DNA of 64,000 nt from JBBROS01 sp963792675. GTDB lineage: Bacteria; Pseudomonadota; Alphaproteobacteria; Acetobacterales; Acetobacteraceae. This document shows, piece by piece, positions 16,947-26,009 of the stretch (position 1 is its first letter; each line of letters opens with the position of its first letter). Location: positions 124,001 to 188,000 of the forward strand of contig CAWBWT010000005.1 of the NCBI GenBank assembly GCA_963792675.1, written 5' to 3'. The translations under genes were made by a program, and so were the position numbers. Below the pieces are notes generated by a model. It was given only the letters and a program-made list of their open reading frames with translations. It did no database searches and was not told the DNA's origin.

Positions 16947-18700
16947 CCCGCCTCCTTCCCGCGCTGGCGCTGGCGGCCTGGCTGTGCCTGCCGCTGCTGC
17001 CGGTGCCGAACTTTTGGATCACGCTGGCCAACTACGCGGGGATCGCCGCGGTGGTGGCGACCGGGCTCGTGGTGCTGACCGGCTATGGCGGCATGACCTC
17101 GTTCGGCCAGGCCACCTTCATGGGCTTCGGCGCCTACACGACGGCGCTGCTCACCACCGCCGCCGGGTGGTCGCCCTGGCTCAGCCTGCCGCTGGCGCTG
17201 GCCGCGAGCGGCGTCGCCGCCCTGCTGATCGGCGCCATCACCTTGCGGCTGTCCGGGCACTATCTGGCGCTCGGCACGATCGCCTGGTCGGTCAGCCTCT
17301 ACTACGTGTTCGCCAACCTCGACTTGTTCGGCCGCAACGACGGCATCTCCGGGATCCCGCCGCTCCGCCTCGGCGGAACGCCGCTGATCTCCGGCCGTGC
17401 CTATTTCGTCGTGGTCTGGGCCGGCGTCGGCCTCGCGCTGCTGCTGACCCGCAACCTGCTCGACAGCCGCGCCGGCCGGGCGATCCGGGCGCTGCGCGGC
17501 GGCGCCGCGGCGGCGGCGAGCTTCGGCGTCGACCTGCCGCGCACCCGCATCCTGGCCTTCACCTACGCCGCGGTGCTGGCGGGCTTCGCCGGCTGGCTCT
17601 ACGCGCACATGCAGCGCAGCGTGAACCCGACCCCGTTCGGTCTCAATGCCAGCATCGAGTACCTGCTGATGGCGGTCGTTGGCGGTGCCGCGACGCTGCC
17701 CGGCGCGCTGCTCGGCGCCGGGCTGGTCACGGTGCTGAACGACCAGCTGCAGAACATCCTCCCACGATTGTTCGGCACTGCCGGCAATTACGAGACGATC
17801 GTGTTCGGCGTTGTCCTGGTCGCGATCCTGCAAGCGGCGCCGGACGGGCTATGGCCGCTGCTCCGGCGCCGCGTCCGGGTCCGGCCACGACCGATCGCCG
17901 ATGCGCCGCCGCTCAGCCGCCGCGCTTTGCCTTCGTCCGGCACGAACGTGCTGCAGGTGACGGGACTCCGTAAAACCTTCGGCGGCCTGGTCGCGGTGAA
18001 CGACGTGTCGTTCCACCTCGACGCCGGCGAGATCGTCGGCCTGATCGGCCCCAACGGCGCCGGCAAGAGCACCACCTTCGACCTGCTGACCGGCGTCACC
18101 CGCCCGGCCGCCGGCGCGATCCGCATCCTCGGCCACGACCTCGGCGCCCGTGCCTCGCCGCAGGCGGTTGCCCGGCTTGGCGTGGCCCGCAGCTTCCAGC
18201 ACGTGAAGCTGGTGCCCGGCATGACCGTGCTCGAGAACGTCGCCCTCGGCGCCCACCTCCGCGGCCATGCCGGCGCCTTCGCCGCCTTGCTGCGCCTCGA
18301 CCGGACCGAGGAGGCGTCGCTGTTCGCCGAGGCCGCCCGCCAGATCGAGCGCATCGGCCTTGCCGCCGACCGCGACCGCCCGGCCGACAGCCTCGCGCTC
18401 GGTGCGCAACGCGTGGTCGAGATCGCCCGCGCCCTCTGCCTCGACCCGGCCCTGCTGCTGCTCGACGAGCCCGCCGCCGGGCTGCGGCATGCGGAGAAGC
18501 AGGACCTGGCCGCGCTGCTGCGCCGGCTGCGGGCCGAAGGCGTCACGATCCTGCTGGTCGAGCACGACATGGATTTCGTCATGGGCCTCGCCGACCGGCT
18601 GGTGGTGATGGAGTTCGGCACCAAGCTCGCCGAGGGCGCTGCGGCGGCGATCCGCGCCGACCAGCGGGTGATCGAGGCCTATCTCGGCGCGCCCGCGTGA
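16943..18700 (+). CDS. Fused ABC permease-ATPase (LivM-LivG)
   Basis: 585 residues from a GTG that overlaps the livH stop (GTGA). Residues 1-315 or so form a LivM-type permease with about 9-10 helices and the typical TGYGGMTSFGQATFMGFGAY. A Pro/Arg-rich linker at about 312-335 joins a LivG-type ATPase with Walker A GPNGAGKST (about residues 369-377), a degenerate signature LALGAQR, Walker B LLLLDEP and switch His in VEHDMD. Fusion of LivM and LivG is known in some proteobacteria. The signature lacks the usual LSGG, though LivG proteins often vary there. Confidence 0.9.
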   Translation: MTRLLPALALAAWLCLPLLPVPNFWITLANYAGIAAVVATGLVVLTGYGGMTSFGQATFMGFGAYTTALLTTAAGWSPWLSLPLALAASGVAALLIGAITLRLSGHYLALGTIAWSVSLYYVFANLDLFGRNDGISGIPPLRLGGTPLISGRAYFVVVWAGVGLALLLTRNLLDSRAGRAIRALRGGAAAAASFGVDLPRTRILAFTYAAVLAGFAGWLYAHMQRSVNPTPFGLNASIEYLLMAVVGGAATLPGALLGAGLVTVLNDQLQNILPRLFGTAGNYETIVFGVVLVAILQAAPDGLWPLLRRRVRVRPRPIADAPPLSRRALPSSGTNVLQVTGLRKTFGGLVAVNDVSFHLDAGEIVGLIGPNGAGKSTTFDLLTGVTRPAAGAIRILGHDLGARASPQAVARLGVARSFQHVKLVPGMTVLENVALGAHLRGHAGAFAALLRLDRTEEASLFAEAARQIERIGLAADRDRPADSLALGAQRVVEIARALCLDPALLLLDEPAAGLRHAEKQDLAALLRRLRAEGVTILLVEHDMDFVMGLADRLVVMEFGTKLAEGAAAAIRADQRVIEAYLGAPA

Positions 18701-19413
18701 CGCTGCTCGCGGTCGAGGGTCTCGACGTCGCCTATGGCGGCATCGCCGCAGTGCACGGTGCCCGGCTGCGCATCGAGGAAGGCGAGATCGTCACCGTGAT
18801 CGGCCCCAACGGCGCCGGGAAAACCACGTTGCTCAACGCCATCATGGGCGTGCATCCCGGCCGCGGCGCGGTGCGCTTCGCCGGCCACGATGTCGGGCGG
18901 CTGTCGATCGAGGACCGCGTCCGCGCCGGGCTCGGCCTGGTGCCGGAGCGGCGCGAGCTGTTCCCGAGCATGTCGGTGGAGGACAACCTCCGCCTCGGCT
19001 TCTTCCGGCATCGGCGGCAGGGCAGGGCGGCGGCGAAGGCGGCGTTGGACGACGTCTACGCGCTGTTCCCGCGCCTGCTGGAGCGCCGCACCCAGCACGC
19101 CGGCACGCTTAGCGGCGGCGAGCGGCAGATGCTGGCGACCGGCCGCGCGCTGATGGGCCGCCCCGATTTGCTGATGCTGGACGAGCCGAGCCTCGGTCTC
19201 GCCCCGCTGATCGTCCGCGACATTTTTTCGATCATTTCCGGATTGCGAGACCGCGGCTGCGCGGTGCTGCTGGTCGAGCAGAACGCCCGCGCCGCGCTGC
19301 GTGTCGCCGACCGCGGCTACGTGCTCGAAACCGGTCGAATCACGCTCGAAGGGGCGGCCGCGGACCTCGCATCCGACCCGCGGGTTGTGCAAACCTACCT
19401 CGGAGGAGTGTGA
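18697..19413 (+). CDS. livF: Branched-chain amino acid-type ABC ATPase LivF
   Basis: 238 residues. GTG start overlaps the upstream stop (GTGA). All motifs are intact: Walker A GPNGAGKTT, signature LSGGERQM, Walker B LLMLDEPSLGLAP, and switch residues in LVEQNA. It pairs with the LivG half of the fused protein to power the permease LivH-LivM. The stop is 3 nt before the next start. Confidence 0.92.
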   Translation: MTLLAVEGLDVAYGGIAAVHGARLRIEEGEIVTVIGPNGAGKTTLLNAIMGVHPGRGAVRFAGHDVGRLSIEDRVRAGLGLVPERRELFPSMSVEDNLRLGFFRHRRQGRAAAKAALDDVYALFPRLLERRTQHAGTLSGGERQMLATGRALMGRPDLLMLDEPSLGLAPLIVRDIFSIISGLRDRGCAVLLVEQNARAALRVADRGYVLETGRITLEGAAADLASDPRVVQTYLGGV

Positions 19414-19416
19414 CCC

Positions 19417-21465
19417 GTGACCGACCTCCGCCCGACGATCGACGCCCCGGACGACGACCCTTACCTCTGGCTCGAAGAGGTGGAGGGCGCGCCCGCCCTC
19501 GAATGGGTGGAGGCGCAGAACGCCGCGACCCTGAGCCGCTTCGCCGACGCCGGGTTTGCCGCCGACCGCGACGTGCTGGCGTCGATCTTCGACCGGCCCG
19601 ACAACATCCCGCACGTCACCCGGCGCGGCGGCCTGCTGTACAATTTCTGGCGCGACGCCGAGCATCCGCGCGGGCTGTGGCGCCGCACCACGTCCGCCTC
19701 GTTCCGCACCGAGACGCCGGACTGGACGGTGCTGCTGGACGTTGATGCGCTGGCGGCGGCCGAGGGCGAGGACTGGGTTTGGGGCGGTGCGGCGACGCTG
19801 ATGCCGTTGCACGACCGCGCCATCGTGCGCCTGTCGCGTGGCGGCGCCGACGCGGTTGTACTGCGCGAGTTCGACATTGCCGCCGGCCATTTCGTGCCGG
19901 ACGGGTTCACTCTGCCCGAGGCCAAGGGTGGCGCCGGCTGGATCGATCGCGACACGCTGCTGCTGACATCGGCGTTCGGGCCCGGCAACGCCACCCAATC
20001 CGGCTACGCCCGCACCGTGCGGCTCTGGCGGCGGGGCGCCGACCCGCTCGCCGCCCCGGTGCTGTTCGAGGTTACGCCCGACCGGATGAGCGCCTGGGGC
20101 GGCTACGAGCGCAGCCATGACCAGCTGTTCTTCGTCGCCCAACTCGGCTTCTACAACTCCGAAGTGTGGATTGGGGACCGCAGCGGCCCGACCCAGCGGA
20201 TCGAGACCCCGATTGACGCCGAGGTGACCTGGGCCCGCGGCTGGCTCGCCATCCGCACCCGCACGCCCTGGACCGTCGGCGACGAGACCTACGGCGCGGA
20301 CACCGTGCTCGGCATCGCGCTCGCCGATTTCCTCACCGGCGACCGCGAGTTCATGGTGCTGTTCACGCCGGAGCCGCGGGTTGCGCTGCAAGGCATGAGC
20401 TGGAGCGGTGGTAAGCTTGTTCTCTCGCTACTGGACAATCTCCGCCCCGTCCACCTGATCGTGTGCCCGGCGGCCGACTGGGCGATCGCGCCGCTCGACG
20501 ACTTGCCGGCGATCGGCACCGTCAACGTCTGGCCGATCGACGTTGACGTAGACGAGGCGGACGGCACCCTGCTCGCGATGGTCGCGACCCCGGTGTCGCC
20601 GCCCGCCTTGCTCATGCTCGAGCCCGGCGCGACGCCCGCGTTGCTGAAACGGGCGCCGCGCACCTTCGACCCGCACGGCGCGCTAGTGACCCAGCACGAG
20701 GCGGTATCGGCCGACGGCGAGCGCATCCCCTACGTCCAGGTCGGCCCGCCCGGAGAGACCGGCGAGGCGCCGGTGTTCATGACCGGCTATGGCGGGTTCC
20801 GCATTTCGATGCTGCCCGGCTACAACGCCCGGCTCGGCAAGCTATGGCTCGAGCGCGGCGGCATCGTCGTGACAGCCGGCCTCCGCGGGGGCGGCGAGTT
20901 CGGCACTTGGTGGCACGACGCCGGGCGGCTCGCCAACAAGGTGCGCAGCCACGACGACTTCGCCGCCGTCGCCGCCGACCTCGTCGCCCGCGGCGTGACC
21001 CGGCCGGGCCGCATCGCGGCCGAAGGCGGGTCCAATGGCGGGCTGCTGATCGCCAACATGCTCACCCGCTACCCCGAGCGGTTCGGCGCCTTATTCTGCA
21101 CCATCCCACTGATCGACATGCGCCGGTTCCACCATCTGCTGGCCGGGGCGAGCTGGATTGCCGAGTACGGCAACCCCGACCGGCCTGAGGACTGGGCGTT
21201 CATCCGGGACTTCTCGGCCTACCATGCCGCGGCGCCGGGCCGCCCGTATCCGCCGATCCTGATCGCCACCACTCGCAAGGACGACCGCGTCCACCCCGGC
21301 CACGCCCGCAAGATGGCGGCCAAGCTGCAGGCGCTCGGCTACGACGCGCTGTTCCACGAGCCCGGCGCCGGCGGCCACGGCTACGGCAAGAACAATGCCG
21401 AGGTCGCCGCCTTCAGCGCACTCGGCCTACGCTTCCTGCGCCGGTCGATCGGCTGGGAGAACTGA
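19417..21465 (+). CDS. S9 family peptidase (prolyl oligopeptidase)
   Basis: 682 residues, typical for this family. An N-terminal beta-propeller (about residues 60-420) precedes the hydrolase domain. Catalytic residues: Ser539 in GGSNGGLL, Asp622/623 in KDDRV and His654 in GGHGYG. These enzymes cleave short peptides after proline or related residues; there is no signal peptide, so it is probably cytoplasmic. The GTG start is 3 nt after livF, so it is the last gene of the liv transcription unit, which suggests that the imported compound is peptide-like or that the enzyme recycles amino acids (inference). Confidence 0.9.
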   Translation: MTDLRPTIDAPDDDPYLWLEEVEGAPALEWVEAQNAATLSRFADAGFAADRDVLASIFDRPDNIPHVTRRGGLLYNFWRDAEHPRGLWRRTTSASFRTETPDWTVLLDVDALAAAEGEDWVWGGAATLMPLHDRAIVRLSRGGADAVVLREFDIAAGHFVPDGFTLPEAKGGAGWIDRDTLLLTSAFGPGNATQSGYARTVRLWRRGADPLAAPVLFEVTPDRMSAWGGYERSHDQLFFVAQLGFYNSEVWIGDRSGPTQRIETPIDAEVTWARGWLAIRTRTPWTVGDETYGADTVLGIALADFLTGDREFMVLFTPEPRVALQGMSWSGGKLVLSLLDNLRPVHLIVCPAADWAIAPLDDLPAIGTVNVWPIDVDVDEADGTLLAMVATPVSPPALLMLEPGATPALLKRAPRTFDPHGALVTQHEAVSADGERIPYVQVGPPGETGEAPVFMTGYGGFRISMLPGYNARLGKLWLERGGIVVTAGLRGGGEFGTWWHDAGRLANKVRSHDDFAAVAADLVARGVTRPGRIAAEGGSNGGLLIANMLTRYPERFGALFCTIPLIDMRRFHHLLAGASWIAEYGNPDRPEDWAFIRDFSAYHAAAPGRPYPPILIATTRKDDRVHPGHARKMAAKLQALGYDALFHEPGAGGHGYGKNNAEVAAFSALGLRFLRRSIGWEN

Positions 21466-21533
21466 AGCCGCCTCACCCATCCCACCCCCGTCTACCCGAA
21501 CCGCGTCACCCGAACCGGCTCAACCCAAGCAAC

Positions 21534-21609
21534 GTCATCCCCGGGCTTGACCCGGGGATCCCCCGCCCGGTGACGCGCAGCGAGAGATGGCCGGGTCGAG
21601 CACGGCCAT
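21534..21609. repeat. REP-like palindromic element
   Basis: First hairpin 21534-21561: GTCATCCCCGGG, CTTGA centre, CCCGGGGATCC. Second hairpin 21587-21609: arms ATGGCCG/CGGCCAT. Paired hairpins of this type are common intergenic repeats in alphaproteobacteria. It lies between the convergent peptidase and ccmI genes and could also stop transcription. Related copies lie at 60258-60347. Confidence 0.7.
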
Positions 21610-21639
21610 GACGCCGTTTGTTAGGCCACGGTCCGCCCA

Positions 21640-22350
21640 CTATGGCCGAGCCAGCCGCAACCGCTCCTCCACCGCCTCCCGCCACGGCGCATCCTTGGGC
21701 GCTGCCGCCAACGCCCGGCGCAGCAGCGCCTCGCTGCTCGACGACAACCCGCCATCCGCCCGTTCCGCAGCTTGCGCCGTGCGCACCGCCAGCACCGGAT
21801 CGAACTTGCTCGCCAGGGCCGTCCGCCAGGCCTGCACCGCGCCTGCGTCGTTGCCGCGGGCTTCCTCGACGTTGCCGAGCAGCACATAGCCCTGCCGCGC
21901 TTGGTCGGTCGCCGGGTCGAGCGATACCAGCCGTTCCCGCAACTGCTCGATCAGCGCCGCGCCCTCGGCCGCCCGTTGCGCCTCCGCCGTGTCGCTGCCG
22001 GGCGTCACCGACGGCATCTCGGGCTGCCCGCCGACCAGATAAAGGCCGACCGCCAGCACCGGTACCACCACCAGCACCGCCAGCACCGGCGTTCGCGAGC
22101 CGAGCCGGGTGCCGCCGTCCGGCAGGTCGGCCACGGCCAGCAGCCGCCGCTGCACCTCCAGCACCGCCGTCGCGTGCTCAGCCGGCAAGATGCGGCCCTC
22201 GGCGAGGTCGCGGTCGAGCTCGGCAAGCTGCGACCGGTGCAGCGCCACCGCCATGTCCCGCGCACCGCGGGCCGAGAGCCGGCGGTCGAGGGCGACTGCC
22301 AGCGGCGCCAAGGCCGCCACGGCCAAGAGGCCGATCGCAATCCAGATCAT
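21640..22350 (-). CDS. ccmI: Cytochrome c maturation protein CcmI
   Basis: 236 residues. An N-terminal helix (residues 1-20), a soluble region, and a second helix at about 90-110 precede a TPR-like domain (about 150-235), the standard CcmI layout. It chaperones apocytochrome c to the CcmF/H haem ligation complex on the periplasmic side. It is the last gene of the ccm operon, 9 bp after ccmH. Confidence 0.87.
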   Translation of the reverse strand: MIWIAIGLLAVAALAPLAVALDRRLSARGARDMAVALHRSQLAELDRDLAEGRILPAEHATAVLEVQRRLLAVADLPDGGTRLGSRTPVLAVLVVVPVLAVGLYLVGGQPEMPSVTPGSDTAEAQRAAEGAALIEQLRERLVSLDPATDQARQGYVLLGNVEEARGNDAGAVQAWRTALASKFDPVLAVRTAQAAERADGGLSSSSEALLRRALAAAPKDAPWREAVEERLRLARP

Positions 22351-22359
22351 GCCCGCAGC

Positions 22360-22800
22360 CTAGCGACCGGTCAGCTCGGCCAGGCGCGCCCGTTCCGCAT
22401 CTGACAGCGGCGCCGGCCCGGTGACCCGGCGGCGACGCGCCAGCAGCACCGCCGTCAGCCCGGCACCCACTGCAAGGATCGGCGACCCCCACAGTAGCGC
22501 CGTCACTGCGTTCATCGGCGGCCGCAGCCGCACGAAGTCGCCATAGCGCGCCACCACCCAGTCGGTCGCCTGGGCGTCGCTGTCGCCGGCCGCGATGCGC
22601 GCCCGCACGAGGTGGCGTAGGTCCTTGGCGAGGTCGGCGTTGCTGTCCTCGATGCTCTCGTTCTGGCACACCAGGCAGCGGAGCTGGCGGCCGACAGTTT
22701 CCGCGCGTTCCTCCTGCGCCCGGTCCGGCAGCATCTCGGCCGGGTCACTGATGGCCAACGCCGGGCCGCTCAGCAGCAGCAGGACGAACAGCAGCCTCAT
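22360..22800 (-). CDS. ccmH: Cytochrome c maturation protein CcmH
   Basis: 146 residues. A signal peptide (residues 1-16) is followed by the LRCLVC redox motif with Cys42 and Cys45, which keeps the apocytochrome CxxCH cysteines reduced, and one C-terminal helix near residues 100-120. The ATG overlaps the ccmG stop (ATGA), indicating coupling. Confidence 0.92.
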   Translation of the reverse strand: MRLLFVLLLLSGPALAISDPAEMLPDRAQEERAETVGRQLRCLVCQNESIEDSNADLAKDLRHLVRARIAAGDSDAQATDWVVARYGDFVRLRPPMNAVTALLWGSPILAVGAGLTAVLLARRRRVTGPAPLSDAERARLAELTGR

Positions 22801-23354
22801 GCCATCGCCTTCAGCAACGGCCGCAACTGCTCGCGCGCGATATCGGGCGTGATCGGCCCGGCCATGCGCCACCGCACCACGCCGTTCGCGTCGAGCAAGT
22901 AGCTTTCCGGCACGCCGTACACGCCCCAATCGATTGCGACCCGGCCCGGCCGGTCCTCCGCGACCCGCGCGTAGGGGTTGCCGTGCTTGGCGATGAACCC
23001 GCCCGCGGCGGCCGCAGTGTCCTTGTAGGCGATGGCCCAGATCGGCAGGCCGTCCTTCGCGAGCGCCATCAACTCCGGATGTTCGATCACGCACGGGATG
23101 CACCAGCTCGCGAAGAAGTTGACCAGCACCGGCCGCTTCAACGCGAGCAGGTCGGCGGCGCCGAAGCCGGGGCCACCGCCCATGCCGGGCAACTGGAAGT
23201 CGGGCACCTGCTTGCCGATAAGCTGGCTCGGCACGTCGTGCGGGTCGAACCGCCCGGCCTGCATCCGCCCCAGCACCGTCAGGAACCCGGCGCCGGCAAC
23301 CGCCGCGAAGCCGAACGGCGCCAGCAGCAGGGCGCGCCGCCGGTCGATGATCAT
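22797..23354 (-). CDS. ccmG: Thiol:disulfide interchange protein CcmG/DsbE
   Basis: 185 residues with an N-terminal membrane anchor (residues 8-28) and a periplasmic thioredoxin fold. The active site is WCIPC (Cys85, Cys88) and the cis-Pro loop is GVPESYL. It delivers reducing power for haem attachment. It lies 24 bp after ccmF and overlaps ccmH by 4 bp. Confidence 0.92.
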   Translation of the reverse strand: MIIDRRRALLLAPFGFAAVAGAGFLTVLGRMQAGRFDPHDVPSQLIGKQVPDFQLPGMGGGPGFGAADLLALKRPVLVNFFASWCIPCVIEHPELMALAKDGLPIWAIAYKDTAAAAGGFIAKHGNPYARVAEDRPGRVAIDWGVYGVPESYLLDANGVVRWRMAGPITPDIAREQLRPLLKAMA

Positions 23355-23378
23355 CGCCGAACCCTCACGCGCCCCTCC

Positions 23379-25343
23379 TCATGCCACCGCCGAGCCGGGC
23401 CGCACCTTGGCCCGCGCCGGGGCGCCCACCCGGGTGCGCCGGTCCAGCAGCGACAGGAACCCGCCCGACGCCATGATCAGCCCGCCGAACCAGATCCAGG
23501 GCGCCAACGGGTTATAGTGCAGCCGCATCAGCGCGGCGCCATCCCGCTCCTCGCCGAGGACGGCGTAGATGTCGGCCATGCCGGTCGTGTGGATCTTCGC
23601 CTCGGTGGTGGTCATGCGTTGCACCGGGAAGGCGCGCCGGGCCGGCTCGAGCTCGATCGACCAGTCGCCGCGGCTGATCCGCACCGTCGCGATCCGGGCC
23701 GCGTAGTTCGGGCCGGCCTCGTCACGCACCCCTTCGAGCGTCCAGGTGTAGCCGGCGCTCTCGGCGCTCTCGCCGGGATGCAGCAGCACGACGCGCTCGC
23801 TCGCCATCGACATGCCGGCTACGCCCGCGACCAGCACGCCCATCCCGGCATGGCCGAGCGTGGTGCCATAGGTCGAGAGCCGCAACCCGGCCAGCCGCGA
23901 CAGGCTGTCGCGGGCCGAGACGCGGAACAGCCGCGTCCGCTCGACGATCTCGGCGAACGAGCCGAGGATCAGCCAGGCCGCCAGCCCGAACGCCAGCGCC
24001 GGCAGAGCGCGCATCGGACCCCAGGCGGAGACCAGGCCGACCACGACCGCCACCAGCGCCGCCCACCATAATTGCATCAGCGCCGGGCCGAGTCGCGCGC
24101 GTTTCCAGGCCAGGCGCGGCGAAACCACCATCGCCGCGAACACCGGCAACGCGAGCGGGATCACGGTCGCGTTGAAGAACGGCGCCCCCACCGAGATCTT
24201 CGCCCCGAAGATGAAATCGGCGACCAAGGGGTACATCGTGCCGGTGATCACCACGGCGGCGATGGAGCACAGCAGCACGTTGTTCAGCACCAGCGCGCCC
24301 TCACGGCTGACAGGTGCGAAGATGCCGCCCGCCGCGAGTACCGGCGCCCGGAACGCGAACAGCAGCAGCGAGCCGCCGATCACGAGGCCCAGCAGGCCCA
24401 AGATGAACACGCCGCGGGTCGGGTCATTGGCGAAGGCGTGTACCGAGTTGAGGATGCCGGAGCGCACCAGGAACGTGCCCGACAGGCTGAGCGAGAAGGT
24501 CGCGATCGCCAGCAACACCGTCCAGACCTTCAGCGCTTCCCGCTTCTCGACCACAATCGCCGAGTGCAGCAGCGCCGTGCCGGTCAGCCAGGGCAGCAGG
24601 CTGGCATTCTCGACCGGGTCCCAGAACCAGAATCCGCCCCAGCCCAGCTCGTAATAGGCCCACCAGGAGCCGAGCGAGATGCCGCCCGTGAGCAGGCACC
24701 AGCTCGCGAGCGTCCAGGGCCGCACCCAGCGCCCCCATGACGCATCGATCCGGCCCTCGAGCAGGGCGGCGACGGCGAAGGCGAACGGCACCGCGAAGCC
24801 GACATAGCCCGCGTAGAGGATCGGCGGATGGAAGGCGAGGCCCGGATCCTGCAGCAGCGGGTTCATGTCGCGCCCGTCGAGCGGCGGCGGCCAGATGCGG
24901 TTAAACGGGTTGCTCGCCAGCAAGCAGAACAGCAGGAACCCGGCCGAGCTACCGCCCAGCACGCCGATCACCCGCGCCCGCAGCGCGGACGGCAAGCCGC
25001 GGCCGAACACGGCAACGGAACCGCCGCATAAAGCGAGAATAAGGCCCCAAAGGAGAATACTTCCTTCGTGGTTGCCCCAGGTGCCGGTGACCTTATAGAG
25101 CAACGGCTTCAGGGTGTGGCTGTTCTCGGCGACGTTCAGCACCGTGAAGTCGTCCGCCACGCTGGCCCAGACGAGCGCCGCGGCAGCCGCGGCCAGCGCC
25201 ATCAGTTGGCCGAGCGCCAGCGCCGGTGCGGCCGCCATCAGCCGGGCGTCGTTGCGGTGCGCGCCCCAGATCGGCAGCACCGCTTGTGCCAAGGCCAGCG
25301 CGCAGGCGAGCGCCAGGGCGAAGCGGCCAAGCTCCGGGATCAC
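23379..25343 (-). CDS. ccmF: Haem lyase subunit CcmF
   Basis: 654 residues, about 14-15 predicted helices, usual length. The WWD-type haem domain is at GSWWAYYELGWGGFWFWDP with the following ENASLLPWL. It joins haem from CcmE to apocytochrome c. Start is GTG at 25343, 19 bp after ccmE. Confidence 0.93.
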   Translation of the reverse strand: MIPELGRFALALACALALAQAVLPIWGAHRNDARLMAAAPALALGQLMALAAAAAALVWASVADDFTVLNVAENSHTLKPLLYKVTGTWGNHEGSILLWGLILALCGGSVAVFGRGLPSALRARVIGVLGGSSAGFLLFCLLASNPFNRIWPPPLDGRDMNPLLQDPGLAFHPPILYAGYVGFAVPFAFAVAALLEGRIDASWGRWVRPWTLASWCLLTGGISLGSWWAYYELGWGGFWFWDPVENASLLPWLTGTALLHSAIVVEKREALKVWTVLLAIATFSLSLSGTFLVRSGILNSVHAFANDPTRGVFILGLLGLVIGGSLLLFAFRAPVLAAGGIFAPVSREGALVLNNVLLCSIAAVVITGTMYPLVADFIFGAKISVGAPFFNATVIPLALPVFAAMVVSPRLAWKRARLGPALMQLWWAALVAVVVGLVSAWGPMRALPALAFGLAAWLILGSFAEIVERTRLFRVSARDSLSRLAGLRLSTYGTTLGHAGMGVLVAGVAGMSMASERVVLLHPGESAESAGYTWTLEGVRDEAGPNYAARIATVRISRGDWSIELEPARRAFPVQRMTTTEAKIHTTGMADIYAVLGEERDGAALMRLHYNPLAPWIWFGGLIMASGGFLSLLDRRTRVGAPARAKVRPGSAVA

Positions 25344-25362
25344 GACGTGAGGTCTTTCAAGG

Positions 25363-25872
25363 TCATCCGCCTGCTTTCTGCGTCGGCTCGAGCGTGTTCC
25401 AGGTTGCCGCCGGCGGTGGCGGACCCTGATCCGGGTGCCACTGCCCCGTGCGTTTTAGCGCGTCGGCCACGTCCTTCGGCATGTAGGTTTCGTCATGCTT
25501 GGCCAGCACCTCGGACGCACGGAACGTCCCGTCCGGCTGCAGGGTGCCGAGCGTCACCGCGCCTTGGCCCTCGCGGAACAGGTCGGGCAGGATGCCGGAA
25601 TAGGTCACGTCGACCGCCGCCCGGCCGTCGGTGATGCGGAACTGCGCCACCGGCCGGCCCCGTTCATCGCCGCGATGGATGCTGCCGGTCTCGACCAGGC
25701 CACCCAGCCGCAGCGTGCGCCCCGGCCCGGCGGCATGCGCGTGCAAGTCGGACGGCGCCACGAAGAACACCATGTTGTCGCTGAACGCGTTGAGGCCGAG
25801 CGCCGTCGCCGAGCCCAACCCGAGTAGGCAGGCGACCACGATCCACAGCCGCCGCTTCTTGCGCGTCATCAT
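25363..25872 (-). CDS. ccmE: Haem chaperone CcmE
   Basis: 169 residues from the first of two adjacent ATGs; the ATG overlaps the ccmD stop. An N-terminal anchor (about residues 9-29) precedes an OB-fold domain. His126 in LAKHDETYMP binds haem covalently and Tyr130 is the axial ligand. The C-terminal tail is Pro-rich. It carries haem from CcmABCD to CcmF. Confidence 0.93.
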   Translation of the reverse strand: MMTRKKRRLWIVVACLLGLGSATALGLNAFSDNMVFFVAPSDLHAHAAGPGRTLRLGGLVETGSIHRGDERGRPVAQFRITDGRAAVDVTYSGILPDLFREGQGAVTLGTLQPDGTFRASEVLAKHDETYMPKDVADALKRTGQWHPDQGPPPPAATWNTLEPTQKAGG

Positions 25873-26009
25873 CGCGCCACCCCCCGCGGATCCACCGCCG
25901 CCAGGCGCCGCCGCGCCCGGACGAGCCGCTGCCATGCCAGCACGGCCAGCACCAGCGGCACCCCGCCGCCCAGCGCATAGCTTGCGGCCACATAGGGGAG
26001 GTGGGTCAT
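25869..26009 (-). CDS. ccmD: Haem exporter accessory protein CcmD
   Basis: Only 46 residues: a short periplasmic lead with YVAASYALG, one helix (about residues 13-30) and a basic tail, as expected for CcmD, which releases haem-loaded CcmE from CcmABC. It overlaps both neighbours by 4 bp (ATGA), which fixes the start and stop. Confidence 0.87.
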   Translation of the reverse strand: MTHLPYVAASYALGGGVPLVLAVLAWQRLVRARRRLAAVDPRGVAR

